From CAYMTN01 sp964393335 (GTDB lineage: Bacteria > Chloroflexota > Anaerolineae > Aggregatilineales > Aggregatilineaceae), in assembly GCA_964393335.1 (NCBI GenBank), contig CAYMTN010000218.1:1-9159 (forward strand): a stretch of 9,159 nt of DNA, read 5' to 3'. The notes under the pieces were generated by a model that was not told the DNA's origin, did not search any database, and saw only the letters and a list, made by a program, of their open reading frames with translations. The position numbers and the translations under genes were made by a program. This document shows positions 6,073 to 9,159 of this stretch, piece after piece. Numbering within the stretch: position 1 is the first letter of the stretch; each line of letters begins with the position of its first letter.

Positions 6073-9159
<3,087 letters not shown>

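Overview
The window is GC-rich bacterial DNA from a draft or metagenome-derived assembly, with a run of 10 N at 8823-8832. The gene content suggests a Chloroflexota-type bacterium, perhaps an Anaerolineae relative: a UDP-sulfoquinovose synthase, a divergent sn-glycerol-1-phosphate dehydrogenase-like protein, a nucleoside-type ABC transporter, and short intergenic repeats of the 'CACAGAGG/CACGGAGAACACAGAG' kind. The phylum is an inference from style and content; no marker gene is present.

Layout. (1) At 1-447 on the minus strand are the first codons of a gene running off the left edge (GTG at 10, strong Shine-Dalgarno), a well-formed promoter for it at 65-94, and a small two-helix membrane protein (447-91). 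(2) Divergent from these on the plus strand is a complete sqdB (689-1891), which makes the UDP-sulfoquinovose head-group donor for sulfolipid. (3) A convergent minus-strand gene (3185-1977) encodes a dehydroquinate-synthase/glycerol-1-phosphate-dehydrogenase-fold protein with altered metal-ligand positions. The two genes are separated by an 11-bp-stem hairpin that could terminate both. (4) A 450-bp gene-free stretch (3186-3635) holds divergent promoters, hairpins and an interspersed repeat. (5) From 3636 to the right edge on the plus strand lies a transporter locus: two inner-membrane permeases of the BPD_transp_2/NupB-NupC type, then, after a 240-bp gap, a dual-domain ATPase of the NupA/YufO type.

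The striking element is the ATPase. Its two nucleotide-binding domains keep the expected motifs, but the chain is interrupted in frame at three places by hydrophobic segments: about 295 residues with roughly six predicted membrane helices in NBD1, an RDD-family membrane domain of about 145 residues in NBD2, and a segment of at least 110 residues with two or more helices, again in NBD2. The first and third insertions sit at matching positions in the two NBDs (after ENVVLGEE and DNLVLNDF, before the signature motif). Insertion 2 lies just before the Q-loop equivalent. An ABC ATPase is normally a soluble peripheral subunit; this one would carry its own membrane part of 11 or more helices while still being encoded beside two normal permeases.

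The N gap falls inside the third insertion. The stop at 8856 is an artefact of the arbitrary gap length: after the gap the NBD2 reading continues in another frame (8834 onward) to the window edge. No substrate-binding lipoprotein is seen; it may lie to the right.
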